Shown piece by piece: positions 12,501-22,194 of a DNA stretch of 64,000 nt. The first letter of the stretch is position 1, and each line of letters begins with the position of its first letter. The notes beneath the pieces were generated by a model. The model ran no database searches. It was given only the letters and a program-made list of their open reading frames with translations, and was not told where the DNA came from. The stretch is from Branchiostoma floridae (taxonomy: Eukaryota; Chordata; Leptocardii; Amphioxiformes; Branchiostomatidae), in contig NC_049980.1 in assembly GCF_000003815.2 (NCBI RefSeq), forward strand, positions 2,822,740-2,886,739. Reading direction: 5' to 3'. The translations under genes and the position numbers were made by a program.

Positions 12501-15500
12501 TCTAGGAAACAGTTAACTGTTACCACACAGATTATAACAGAATTGTTTGATCCAATACTACTCTACATCATGCATGTGCATTATCATGTACAGTCAAACC
12601 TGTCTTAAGCGGCCACTCAAGGGACAGGAGAAATATGGCCACACTAGACAGGTGACCACTATATAGAAAATGTTGATCAATTGACCATGAGCAAGCTACA
12701 CGATTTCAGTTCCCACTAATCTTTCTCACCAAGTAACATTGTCTCGATCGGTAAATTCACCAACGAAGACTTGCACTTTAATGCTCAAGGCATGCATTAC
12801 CTTCTGCTACTGCCAAAATGACCCTGTTAGGAACTCCAAATCCTCGCAAACTACAATTTCAAACTTGGTGCAGGCTTTAGTATATGGTTGCAATAGGCAG
12901 TGTTTCTGTATCAACTGGACCGGAAATCGTGTGGCCATGGCCGCGTTGGACAGGTGGTTGCTAAGCCTATTTCTTAATCATTAAGAATCCAAGTGACCGA
13001 CAAAAAGTGGCCACTATGCATGGCTAGCTGGCTGCTATGCAAAGGTGGCCGCTAATACAGATTTGACTGTACTGGAAACAAAAAAGAACAAAATCATAAG
13101 TTAGTTTTTTTGGTACAAATCAATATTTTTACAAGGGCTGAAACAAGTACATGCAAAGTTGTTGCTAAAATTTATCCTTCCCTCTGAGGTAAAAAATAAA
13201 CCAGCACAAATTTGGTACCAGAACAAAGGCTAGACTCAGTCTTACAAGAAGCTAGTATGAATAAATCAAAGCTTTTCCAAATCAATCAATCGTTTGCATG
13301 CATCATTAGTTGATCCGTGGTGGCTACAGAAAGTTCAGACAGTTTTTCAAAAGGCCCATTGAATTTATCAGAATTTCTGTTACAATCTTGTAAATTCTTC
13401 AATAAATATATGAATAAATACATAGATCAGAGCAGGTTATTTCTATTTTGTAAGACTGATGGACTGTGTGTAATTAGTCATCTGGGGTAAACTGATCTAG
13501 TTGCATATGATGATAATCACAGTAAGAATAAGTCAAGATGGGACTACTAGTATTAAATTTTCATGATTTCTGACCAGTGGGTAAATGTAATGGTATGTGC
13601 AATGGTATGTGCAATAAACTAAATAGGATTTTGCCTAATCAATGCGGAAGATTTATATTTCAAATGTGATAATATATGACAGGAATATCATATTCATTAC
13701 ATACATGTAAATACATGTAGGTATCTAAAAAATGTTAGTAAAAAACAGCAAAACATTATGGAAACTTTTTAAAAAGGTGTATCAAGTTGTTGACAAAGTC
13801 TGGGTGTGTAACGAGGGGTGCCCTAACATGGCACACTTTGTCATATGCTCAAACTCTTGGCGCTCAATTGCTAGTTGCCAGAGGTGAATGAATGAATGAA
13901 GACATTTATCTGAAGAACATACTTGGATACGAAATGCATTCCTATGGTTCATGAACCCTTTGCACTGCTCATTACAAGCGGCTAAACATTGAAACGTTTT
14001 CATGTATCATACATACCTTGTAATTTTGTACTATGCTAGACAGTGTGCCATAACTTGGTAGGCTTAAAATTGTAATTTTGCTCTCTTAGTGATGAATTTT
14101 AGTACAAAGAAATAAGACTTCAATTGTATGATATGTGAGTGTTTGGCTTTCGTTTGTAAAATACTGACTGTGTGCACCTTGTTTCATGTGAGGAGGGCTG
14201 TACATTTGTATCTAGCACAATAATCCAGCTGATGAGTTCACAGCAAATAGGTTTACTAATAGGCTAAATGCACTGATTGCGTTGGTCTAAGAAAATCATT
14301 ATGAAAAAAGACATCGCCAACATAAACAAAACTCTGTCTACTAATAATATGGAAATATCTTTGAGATCTCTCTATATAGAGTTCCCTTTTCATAGTCAGT
14401 ACAAATTATTTGTTAGAGTAGCAAATCTTTCTTTGGAGCATTCTCTTAGGGGGGGGGGTGCCTACACTTTGTATATAAGCATTTGCATGAATCTTGATCA
14501 AATTCTTACAAACCTAAATATTTGATATGCACGTAAAACTATCATGGGAAAATGTATGAAAAACGCACTAATCAAAACCTATGAACCTTATGTGATATGC
14601 ACGAATCACTATGTGACATGCACGAACCTTATGCGATTCGCACGAACCTTATGCAAAACCGGCCAACCAGCTCCGGGTCACGTGACATCATGTCATTCCG
14701 GCAGGAATCCAAGATGGTTTGCAGAAGGTATGTTTATTCTTGCTTCTGTTCACGCAACCTCCTTGGTCCATGATATTTTGATTTTTGAGCATTGAACGAG
14801 CTTATGCCGCTCTGATACAATACAGAATAACAAAAAGTGCTCATGTGAGCTTTGTGGCGACATAGTAGTCTGTATTAAATTCATACAAGTGACAGAAGTG
14901 GCCAGGGAGAATTCACGACTAGGTAACGTTATGTATGGGTGGGCGACATACTGCATATTTCTACCAAATTATGAAGTCATGAATGATTCTGCTTTATATC
15001 ATTATTCCTAGACATTGTATAACTAGGGACATGTAAATGTTTTTCTACCTTTGCGTCTTAGGAGTTAAAGTAAACTTTCTAAGCATTTCATTATATAAGG
15101 CATCTCTGAAGCTATCTACATTTCAAATATATGCAGCATGAAAATCCGTCAACCCATTCCTGAGTTATTCCCCTCTAAAGGGATGATGCAACTACACATG
15201 CCTGTAGAAAAATTCCTGAAATGCCTGCGAGAATTTGGGAATTCTTGTCAAACGGTCGCAAACTATACTATAAGGCTCGACCCTGAGGCATAGCCAAAAA
15301 TAATATGTGAAAGAACAAAAAAGAAAATATATTGTGGGCACAAGTACAGAAAATTCAGGTCTAGTCATTTATGTTTATATTTACGTATCTGACTCCCACT
15401 GGTGTTTTCAAATCCTAAGTGTAATCAAGGCTAGCTACCTCAGTCTATACCTTTGACTGTAGAAACATGGTTGGTACAAATCGGAGTGACTATAAACTCT

Positions 15501-18500
15501 ACTTGACTTCGCTCGTTATTCTCCTTGCCCTGTAAGCTCCAAAACGCCTGTTGACATAGTGTGTCCATTAGTGTTAGCAAAACATAGATGTTATTTTTGC
15601 TGACACCTTGTTTATTAGTCTATGGGTGCCATGTTTTTTGTTTCTTTGCAGATTATAGTGAAGTGCATGATAGGAAGGGGTTTTACCATTTTGATGTGAA
15701 GGGGTGTTTTTCCCCTTATTTTGGTGATCTTTAAGTGGCATGGAAAAGTGAAAGCGTGGTGGTTCTGTGGCCTTGTTAAAGTATTACCTTCGCTAAGAAG
15801 ATAATATTTACGGTTATGCTGTAGTGTTAGGTGAGTCTTTATGTAGGTCAACAGTATAACTGGAGAACTGATTGATGGATCTTCATGATACTTGGTATTT
15901 GAGTAGCGATTGGGAAAAGAAAGAGTTCGAAAATGGTTCCCCTGATATTTTCTGTCGGTGAGCACATTTGCATTTATTATGTTATCAGTATTTTTTTACG
16001 TTTAGATTGTTTGCATTAGAAATTCAATAACATGTACATAGCAAGTTCCTTTTATTCTCTTTCCTTTTTCCCTTTGGCAAGATATATAGGTTGTTTTTAA
16101 TTGTCCCGTGGTGCACTGACTATGGTATGGGTCTGCATGTATGTCAACAGCAGAACTTGAGATGGTGTGGACTTGACAAGTACCCGTTCAAAAAGGTTAA
16201 AGAATGATTTACCTGCTGTTTTCCTTCAGTGCTTCAGCATTTGTTTATGTATGTGTGTGTTTTTTTCTTTGTGGACAACATTACTCGAGGTTAGTTGGGA
16301 TGGATAAAATGGAATTTCAAACCACTACAAACACATGTTCATGCAGTCATTTGCTATTGGGGTAGGTACTACATGGTGTCTGGGTGTGTCACACTGACAG
16401 TACACAGCCACATGAGGGCTACTGGTGCCTGGGTGTGTCACACCGACAGTACACGGCCACATGAGGGCTACTGGTGCCTGGGTGTGTCACACTGACAGTA
16501 CACAGCCACATGAGGGCTACTGGTGCCTGGGTGTGTCACACCGACAGTACACGGCCACATGAGGGCTACTGGTGCCTGGGTGTGTCACACTGACAGTACA
16601 TGGCCACATGAGGGCTACTGGTGCCTGGGTGTGTCACACCGACAGTACACGGCCACATGAGGGCTACTGGTGCCTGGGTTGTGTCACACTGTCAGTACAC
16701 AGCCACATGGGGGCTACTGGTGCTTGGGTGTGTCACACTGTCAGTACACAGCCACATGGGGGCTATAACTGGTGCCTGGGTGTGTCACACTGATGGTACA
16801 CAGCCACATGGGGGCTACTGGTGCCTGGGTGTGTCACACCAACAGTACACGGCCACATGGGGGCTACTGGTGCCTGGGTGTGTCACACTGTCAGTACACG
16901 GCCACATGGGGGCTACTGGTGCTTGGGTGTGTCACACTGACGGTACACAGCCACATGGGGGCTACTGGTGCCTGGGTGTGTCACACCGACAGTACACGGC
17001 CACACGTGGGCTACTGGTGTCTGGGTGTGTCACACTGACAGTACACGGCCACATGTGGGCTACTGGTGCTTGGGTGTGTCACACTGACAGTACATGGCCA
17101 CATGGGGGCTACTGGTGCCTGGGTGTGTCACACAGACAGTACACGGCCACATGAGGGCTACTGGTGCCTGGGTGTGTCACACTGTCAGTACACGGCCACA
17201 TGAGGGCTACTGGTGCCTGGGTGTGTCACACTGTCAGTACACGGCCACATGAGGGCTACTGGTGCCTGGGTGTGTCACACTGTCAGTACACGGCCACATG
17301 AGGGCTACTGGTGCCTGGGTGTGTCACACTGTCAGTACATGGCCACATGAGGGCTACTGGTGCCTGGGTGTGTCACACTGTCAGTACACGGCCACATGAG
17401 GGCTACTGGTGTCTGGGTGTGTCACACTGTCAGTACACCGCCACATGAGGGCTACTGGTGTCTGGGTGTGTCACACAGACTAGACAGTACACCTGGAATT
17501 TTAGTTTGGTAAAGATATACTGCACTTTAATCTAGCCGTTACCCTTCAAAAACAACCTGGTATGTTACCCTTTAAAAACAAATGTCATATAATATACATG
17601 TACATGTACTTGCAGCAGTCTCACCTTGCATATTTAGGAAGAGGTATTCTGCATAGGTACTGAGGGGATATTCATTCACAAAATGGTAGCACATCATGAC
17701 TGCATAGCTGTATGGTGAATACACAATGTCATGGTCAAATGAGTAAAAAAAGCTGATACTTACAAAAATAAGAGAGATCTTTTAACCTATCAATGAATGG
17801 GTGCTTCTGAGTATAGTGTAAGCACAAAGCTACCCATAACCTGAAAGTACCTTCCTTCAGAAATATGTGAAGATTGCAGGTATGAACATATATCATTGGA
17901 GAGGTTCATCAGTCACGTATGCATACAGTTACAACAATTTTCTTTCAATCAATGACTGTTTTGTAAAGGTACAGTACATACCTCCCAAATTTTCAATGTC
18001 TACCAGCACATCTTCATCATGGGGAATGACCTTAGTCCTAGTCTCAGTTCTCACGAGGAGGCGGGGGGAGGGGGCAGATGATCCACGCAAACCTGACCTA
18101 GTTTCATATTCTCTCGCAAGAACTGAGACTAGGTCATTCCCCATGACGAAGATGTGCTGGTAGACATTGAAAATTTGGGAGGTACAATGTATGTACTGTA
18201 CCTTTACAAAACAGTCATTGATTGAAGAAAATTGTTGTAACTAAATGAACATATATGATTTTGATTAGCAATGATTACTGTGCAATTGTATAATTCATGG
18301 GGAATAAAGCTTACCAATCATACTTAAAATAACCCTAATCTCCAGTGTGACTGGGGGCATTGGCATAAGTTGTTGAGGTGGGTAGGGGTGGAGTCTGATT
18401 CACAATTCTTAAATGGGAACACGCTGGGAAAGGAAAATTTGCCTGACTTCACCCCCCACTTATGCCAATGCCCCCAGAGAGGCCAGTGAAGGAGGCTACC

Positions 18501-20058
18501 GTCATGAACTGTGGAAATCAATCTGAAATTTACAATTTTATTGGCCAATATCGAATCCAAGTGTCAACAACAATGTTGTCTTGTGTCATGCATACATATA
18601 TATCGTTGAATTTTGTGAAATCACACGGGCACGTGCCAGACTGCAGTCTCATGAGATTGGTGCCGGGATTATAATGTCAGGCATGGTATATCATCACTAT
18701 GTGTGTTTAGTAATTGTCCAACCTTCAAGACCGCTTAGATTTCATACTAAAGGCAACTTTTTGGGGCCAACTTATATTTTTGCGCTGGCATCAGTTTTGG
18801 GGTTCCCAGAGGATGTCATCCATATATTATATAATTTATAGTGGAATCATGATCAAATAGCCAAACTGGAAAAAACAGTTGAACATGTCAGAGTCATTAT
18901 CTTGGATGCAAATGTTTCATTTAGCATATCATGATTACATCTTTTTGCTCATCAAATTTTACCAGGAATAATTCAAACATTTCCAGGGCAAGCTCATTAA
19001 TATCTAATAAGTAGGGCGGGTAATACCGCCGGCAAAAGGGAAGGAAAGCAGAGTACAGTCAGGAATAAATGACTGACGGTACTCTGCTGTAGGAGAATGA
19101 TGTGGAGAAGGATAACCTCAAGCCAACCGTTCACACTTATGCCACATCTTCAGAAAAGCCGCTGAAGCCGCATGTTCCCCGTTTAGGAACTTCATTTGAA
19201 CCAACACACAACAAGTGTGAACGGTTGGCTTGAGCAAGGAGGTTTAACCTCCTTGGCTTGAGGTTATTCTTCTCCACATACTATACATATCTTCATGCAA
19301 ATTATGATTTTAAAACCTTTCTCCTGGACCTATGGTACATGTATTTGGACCTACTATCCATTAATGGAACCGGGTTGGGCATATTTGGAATGATTTGCCC
19401 TGGGGAGTGGGGAAGCTCCTTGGATTTGGGTAATCTCCAAGCAGATCCTATGGTAGCATAATAAGATAAGTTACTAGTATACGTATCAAAATATGGAAAA
19501 GGAGCTACCAATACCATAATGCACACTCCTAGGCTGGCAACACTCCTTTGACAGCTTCTGATATTATCTTATAATCTCAAAGCAGATCTTGCCGTGGCAT
19601 AAGAGTATCATAAGCTTGGGAAGGAGTTAAACCAGCAGAGGAGTCTTATAATATTTGGCCACAGCTGAGATGCAGCTACCGTAGGATCTTGGAGATGTGC
19701 AGAGGCTGTCAATCATAAATTCAAATGGCCTTTAATACAATAGTTTAAGATATCATCTGATGTGTCATCACATATTCTACATAAAAGTGCGTCAGAACTC
19801 CAATCTCGCTATCGATTTGCATAGGACAAAGGTCCTTGTTAGGACACGTCCACACAAAAATTGTGCAAGATGAAAATTATGGTCTGAAAGTTTTCTTACG
19901 TACCAAAACCATTCTAGCAGAGTACTTTGCAAACTAACGCCCCTTGTGCTCTTGGAAGACCATATGGCGCCGATTTGAGGTAGTTTGAGCACAACGCAGA
20001 AAACTATACAGCTGAGAGACGCGAAGGACACCAAGACTTCAGAAGCAGCAAACGCCAT
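3487..20058 (-). CDS. SLC66A3: SLC66A3 (PQLC3) PQ-loop membrane protein, seven exons
   Basis: A complete multi-exon gene joined as 20058-19904, 17707-17625, 12433-12361, 11181-11124, 7643-7523, 5133-5092 and 3593-3487. Every boundary is AG/GT and every phase agrees, giving about 212 residues (the human protein, recalled, is about 200). Exon 1 carries the PQ-loop signature K-L-P-Q-I-G-A-I-W around residues 24-32, followed by T-R-G-V-S-L-Q. Exon 5 carries the second, degenerate repeat (S-K-L-I-Q-L-R-A-L-W, then R-D-A-S-S-V-S). The hydrophobic profile fits seven membrane segments, and the basic tail K-R-E-K-R-A ends in TAA. The start ATG has a good context (AACATGGCG). SLC66 proteins are small-molecule transporters of endomembranes; the substrate of SLC66A3 is not established. 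Introns total over 15 kb and are full of mobile elements. Confidence 0.92.
3986..4032. repeat. Short degenerate CA repeat
   Basis: An (AC)-rich run (ACACACAAACACACACAC and similar) in intron 6-7 of SLC66A3. Between 4033 and 5091 nothing coding or repetitive was recognised. Confidence 0.6.
5092..5133 (-). CDS. SLC66A3: SLC66A3 exon 6 (42-bp microexon)
   Basis: Only 42 bp between acceptor ATCATGTCTCAG and donor GTAAGTTTG. In phase it encodes A-R-I-F-T-T-I-V-Q-T-G-D-I-P, matching the T-R-I-I-T-T-L segment that follows the second PQ repeat. It lies about 230 bp from the Harbinger-like element at 5366. Confidence 0.9.
5366..6250. mobile_element. Harbinger-like MITE with a nested GTACC-family element
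   Basis: The ends are near-perfect TIRs starting GGCCATGTTGATTTGATTA, flanked by TTA on both sides (5363-5365 and 6251-6253). A TTA/TAA target duplication is the mark of PIF/Harbinger elements. The middle (about 5555-6001) is a diverged GTACC-family element. It is recognisable by TTGGACCAATCTGAAATAAA, GACACACTATGTCGGCGGGT and a closing GGTCC/GGACC palindrome. The same outer and inner arrangement recurs, reversed, at 51052-51722. Lies in intron 5 of SLC66A3. No transposase. Confidence 0.75.
6251..7522. other. Intron DNA, no gene seen
   Basis: Part of SLC66A3 intron 5. A plus-strand open stretch at 6983-7198 has no recognised domain and no start ATG. Segments around 6640-6880 contain loosely inverted ACTGGTCAGAAA / TGACCAGTCACTGA motifs, possibly a decayed element. 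Confidence 0.4.
7523..7643 (-). CDS. SLC66A3: SLC66A3 exon 5 (second PQ-like repeat)
   Basis: 121 bp between acceptor GCATTTGCAG and donor GTCAGT. It encodes S-M-T-S-K-L-I-Q-L-R-A-L-W, then R-D-A-S-S-V-S-S-T-T-W. This aligns with the S-K-F-A-Q-L-Q-C-L-W / V-S-A-L-T-W region of the vertebrate protein. The conserved P of the PQ motif is replaced here, as in family members. Confidence 0.92.
7727..7855 (-). CDS. Unidentified 42-codon ORF in SLC66A3 intron 4
   Basis: ATG at 7855 to TAG at 7727. The product is rich in charged and leucine residues (L-P-P-L-L-D-D-L-K-A-D-K-E-L-T-E-L-L), with codon use like real exons and a sharp fall to non-coding sequence on both sides. It does not fit SLC66A3, whose exons 4 and 5 join perfectly without it. 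It could be a captured exon fragment, an alternative exon or chance. Family not recognised. Confidence 0.25.
   Translation of the reverse strand: MVVLPPLLDDLKADKELTELLSQVEGTDNLLADCIPLCWKEV
8686..10356 (-). mobile_element. 5'-truncated L1/Tx1-type LINE with 15-bp target duplication
   Basis: A minus-strand insertion flanked by the 15-bp direct repeat ATGATGGCATCTTTT (8671-8685 and 10357-10371). Its 3' end is an A-rich tail (T run from about 8682). The 5' end is truncated within ORF2 after the catalytic RT domain. Short TSD, poly(A) and truncation are the signature of target-primed reverse transcription. It landed in the TIR element at 8030-10766, so it is the younger of the two. Confidence 0.88.
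8881..10356 (-). pseudogene. L1 ORF2 C-terminal region (thumb to zinc-knuckle)
   Basis: Reading frame of an L1/Tx1-like ORF2 tail. The upstream part reads G-I-H-I-P-K-Y-L, then, after one frameshift near 10290, P-W-K-G-K-L-L-S-L-L-G-K-V-T-L-I-N-S-L. About 440 codons then stay open to the TAA at 8881. Landmarks are F-L-W-R-G-G, G-G-L-K-L-R-N-L and a C-S-Y-C-x7-D-I-H-L-F-W-D-C cysteine-histidine motif. The catalytic RT and endonuclease domains are absent. The 439-residue call from 10200 uses a GTG that is simply an internal valine codon; the frame runs further upstream. Confidence 0.85.
11124..11181 (-). CDS. SLC66A3: SLC66A3 exon 4
   Basis: 58 bp between acceptor GCATGCAG and donor GTAAGTATC. 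It encodes a hydrophobic segment, G-Y-V-A-I-V-L-V-L-S-T-S-S-A-V-S-N-I-M-I, and ends in phase 0. Confidence 0.87.
11355..11545. mobile_element. GTACC-family element, one-end fragment
   Basis: Contains the family's subterminal palindrome of AGGTCCAGGTCCAG / CTGAACCGGGACCT and a downstream stretch (ATGGTCCGTTTTGCTACAAA). That stretch also occurs in the copies at 5.8 and 53.3 kb. The other end is not recognisable. Lies in intron 3 of SLC66A3. Confidence 0.5.
11615..11643. repeat. 29-bp perfect palindrome with two octamer motifs
   Basis: TTATGCAAATGAGG, one base, then its exact complement. Each arm carries ATGCAAAT, the consensus site of POU/Oct factors. Related but imperfect dyads lie at 11736-11762, 24995-25030 and 54120-54300. 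The recurrence points to a dispersed repeat family rather than a single enhancer. Confidence 0.7.
12361..12433 (-). CDS. SLC66A3: SLC66A3 exon 3
   Basis: 73 bp between acceptor TTTTCACCGTAG and donor GTATCC. It encodes D-M-V-L-V-L-I-I-L-H-F, matching the Q-D-V-I-L-L-L-C-I-F-H-F region of vertebrate SLC66A3, then G-D-R-P-M-M-E-A-L-L-Y-I-T. Too short to appear as an ORF in its own frame. Confidence 0.9.
12591..13069. mobile_element. TA-flanked MITE, CAGTCAAACCTGT family, copy 1
   Basis: TIR CAGTCAAACCTGTCTTAAGC at the left and its inverted form at the right, with TA on both sides (12589-12590, 13070-13071). Internal GGCCAC/GTGGCC motifs repeat inside both ends. TA target sites fit Tc1/mariner-type elements. 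In intron 2 of SLC66A3, about 160 bp from exon 3. Confidence 0.75.
13070..16375. other. Intron DNA with scattered repeat fragments
   Basis: SLC66A3 intron 2. No host exon seen. A run of GCACGAAC(C) units with TTATG spacers lies at about 14588-14655. A widespread repeat with CCGTCAACCCATTCCTGAGT lies at about 15060-15290 (also at 25.1, 30.1 and 54.4 kb). Another, with ACCTTCGCTAAGAAG, lies at 15780-15960 (also at 59.9 kb). The remainder is unique. Confidence 0.45.
16376..17478. repeat. 49-bp minisatellite, about 22 units
   Basis: Tandem array with unit start GTGCCTGGGTGTGTCACAC and unit end CATGAGGGCTACTG, 49 bp long. Units differ at a few sites (CTGACAG, CCGACAG or CTGTCAG; ACAGCC or ACGGCC). 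The first units alternate in an ABAB pattern, and the 3' units are almost uniform CTGTCAG. One unit has an extra T (near 16680) and one an extra TAA-type insertion (near 16767). No frame of the unit carries a stop, so long ORFs appear, but the 49-bp period shifts frame each unit. Non-coding; in intron 2 close to the exon 2 donor. Confidence 0.93.
17625..17707 (-). CDS. SLC66A3: SLC66A3 exon 2
   Basis: 83 bp between acceptor CACCATACAG and donor GTGAGA. Read in phase after exon 1 it gives Y-A-V-M-M-C-Y-H-F-V-N-E-Y-P-L-S-T-Y-A-E, then Y-L-F-L-N-M-Q. This matches the Y-P-L-L-T-Y-L-E-Y-P family region. The minisatellite lies about 150 bp into the next intron. Confidence 0.9.
17927..18242. repeat. 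Near-perfect palindrome, 130-bp arms, 55-bp loop
   Basis: 17927-18057 is matched by the inverted complement at 18113-18242 with only a few mismatches and small indels. The loop is purine-rich (GGCGGGGGGAGGGGGC). Arms this long and similar imply recent formation, continued correction or a palindromic MITE. No target duplication was found. It lies in intron 1 of SLC66A3, 220 bp upstream of exon 2, so the pre-mRNA would carry a long hairpin. Confidence 0.9.
18352..18477. repeat. Inverted repeat, 20-bp arms
   Basis: CTGGGGGCATTGGCATAAG at the left and its inverted complement CTTATGCCAATGCCCCCAG at the right, with an ~88-bp loop. Possibly a small foldback element. Confidence 0.75.
18715..18840. 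mobile_element. Harbinger-like MITE, end fragment
   Basis: AGATTTCATACTAAAGGC, CATCAGTTTTGGGGTTCC and GAGGATGTCATCCATATA follow the same order as the right end of the copy at 51052-51722. Only this end is present. Confidence 0.6.
19049..19280. repeat. Cluster of two inverted repeats
   Basis: A short hairpin (CAGAGTAC...GTACTCTG, 19049-19086) is followed by a larger one. In the larger one, 19099-19137 pairs with a split partner: AAGTGTGAACGGTTGGCTTG (19213-19232) and TGGCTTGAGGTTATTCTTCT (from 19254). The partner is interrupted by a self-complementary AGGAGGTTTAACCTCCT. In intron 1 of SLC66A3. Confidence 0.75.
19904..20058 (-). CDS. SLC66A3: SLC66A3 exon 1 (start codon, first PQ motif)
   Basis: 155 bp from ATG (20058-20056) to the donor GTACGTAAG; 51 codons plus two bases. 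It encodes an N-terminal hydrophobic helix and the first PQ loop (L-P-Q), then G-V-S-L-Q-S-T-L-L-E-W-F. The frame stays open past the donor, so a simple ORF call overextends to 19792. Confidence 0.92.
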
Positions 20059-20741
20059 GTTGAAGTAGTGAATGGAAGTGGACTATCCCAACTTGCAGAC
20101 CTTTGGCGCTCACGTTTCTGCTTATTTCATATTAAGTATATTTCATCTAATCATTTTTCTTTCAATTTGTTTTAAGTTGTTTTTGTCGTGTGGAGGAGAT
20201 ATTATCACCCCCCCCCCGTGCACTCTTACAACCATTCATTATTATCATTTTATGTATCTTTTTGCTCAACCATGTCCCCTCCGTTATAGTGGTGGAGTCC
20301 ATATGCGTACGGTGCACCCTGGGAAGACGTCACCACAAACTTGTCCTCCTGTGACGGACGTTCGACCAACAACAGTCAGTATTTTTCCTGTCTTTTCTTC
20401 ATTTCATCTCAAAATGTAGCAGATTTTAGCTTCCCTGTAGGCTCCTTCCAAACAGAGTTCTTCACACATTACAATGAGGTACCAAAGTGAATTCTATCAA
20501 GACAGTTTTAGGCAATATCACGTTTGTTTTCTGCAACAAGTTGCTTGCCGTCATGGCGGAAGTGGGGTCTGCCTGAACACCTCAAACGACCTCAGGTGTT
20601 TCGGCATACCGGTGGAAGTGTAACGTTATTAGGACTGGTATGGAAACGTCTTTGGTTTCAACCTACCTTCCAGATGTCTCTAAGGATTGAAGAGACAGTC
20701 ATGTCTGAAATGTGATCCATGTTGGCGCGAATGTTGTATAG
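20059..20741. other. Upstream region of SLC66A3; no gene recognised
   Basis: Should hold the SLC66A3 promoter (reading leftwards). No TATA box is obvious just upstream of the ATG. AGACGTCACC at 20325-20334 resembles a CRE/ATF half-palindrome. Open stretches on the plus strand (20072-20419, 20524-20715) have no recognisable domain. Confidence 0.4.
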
Positions 20742-21090
20742 TTGCTACTCTATGAATGTGATAGGGTAATTATTGAAATTGAGAAAGGGCGGTACAAAAA
20801 GCTACCTGTGCATGTGGCGAAAGAACCCGTAACAAGTGCATTTCAAAACCGGTGGAAGACGAAACACATTTTATTTCTAACTACCTCTCTAATGACCAGG
20901 AAAGAAAAGACTATTCGAAGAGGCCTGCAAAACCCACAAACTTTCCAAACGTTTAGTGACGAAAACAAAACCTTGTTAATCTTAAATTATGTCACATAAC
21001 CCACTCGTCATAGAAAAAGTGGGACACTTCGTCTTCCAATGCTTCCAGAGAAGAAGTCAAACCCAAAATGCTTAGATTGTAGCTCTCAGC
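20742..21090 (+). pseudogene. Non-LTR retrotransposon ORF2 C-terminal relic
   Basis: Across two frames the stretch reads like the tail of a CR1/L2-type ORF2: E-C-D-R-V-I-I-E-I-E-K-G-R-Y-K-K-L-P-V, a decayed C-x-x-C / H-F zinc-knuckle region (near 20830-20890), then L-F-E-E-A-C-K-T-H-K and finally K-V-G-H-F-V-F-Q-C-F-Q. Frame changes and stops show it is dead. Family identity is inferred from the pattern. Confidence 0.55.
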
Positions 21091-21930
21091 AGTTCATACC
21101 ATTACTAGAATACCCACTTGTTTCTACTTCTCACCATTAATCAATTGTTATCTACACCAGTCGTTTATTTTCTGTATATTTACTATATATTCTGTATGTT
21201 CCTTGTTGCAATTAGACCTCGAGCAAGATCTTGCAAATAAATTTTCAAGAAACTAATTTTTGGCATGATTTTGTATGTTACTAACGTTCACAGTGCTTTT
21301 GTGCGCCCTACACTCAATGTACCGAATGTACAAATAGATTTGTTTCAGGGGGCGTGGCAGACCATCAAATTCTTGCCCACTGTAATCATGGTTTTTCCTC
21401 AAAGAAAGATTGACCTAGTATTGATAAATGGATTCTTTGCTGGTTGAAAGGTTCAGGAAGCTGGTTTGGGAGAAGCATCAGCAAATGCGATGCCTGTTGT
21501 AGCTGTCACTGTGTGTACTTTCTTGTGTGTACAGCTGGTGGAATGTTCAGGACATATGATAATGTTGTATGTAAAGACTTGAGTCAATCCAGGTTGGAAA
21601 GTGAATCGGATAAACCCTGATATTAATATTAGTGATGGACATATACAGACCTCTGTCTGTATGACAAGGAAAGACATATCACTACTAGTATTAGGATATT
21701 CATCTTAGTTTGTCATGTGTGTCCTGCCCACCAGCAATATAATGCTATGCAGTGGCTCTCTCTCCCCTCTTTGGCCATTTTTTTCTCACTGGTGCTGATG
21801 GAGGTATTAAAAATAGAATATGGGGTTCTACCTACAATGTAGTTCTACATGTATTTGCTTCATATGGCGTTTGATCAGGATCGGTCCATCTGGCTAGTCA
21901 GTCGGGATTTGACCAACCCTGTAAAGTTAA
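21091..21930. other. No gene or clear repeat seen
   Basis: AT-rich DNA between the LINE relic and duplicated segment A. No exon-like stretch was recognised. Confidence 0.4.
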
Positions 21931-22194
21931 TTTTTTTTTTTTTTTAAATCTATCTAAAAACAATTCAGTTCACTTGAAAAAAATATAGCAATTGTGAATG
22001 TGTCCGTAGGGCAAATTAAGCACACTTCTCTCCACAAACAATACCCATTTATCACTCTTTGGAAAATGAAGACAGCAATAAAAGGAACCGTGAAAAAAAC
22101 GCAACCTCCCGTCTGTTTGACATCTACGAATTCAGTGCAGACCACGCCCTCATATTACTATTATTAGCTGTTGTTTTTCCTGCATTCCATCGAC

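Noticed and set aside
16621-17154. 177-residue repetitive ORF
   Set aside because: It follows the 49-bp minisatellite, which is open in all frames; the unit is not a multiple of three, so no stable repeat protein is encoded.
17929-18163. Similar ORFs on both strands
   Set aside because: They arise because the region is a palindrome and both strands carry nearly the same sequence.
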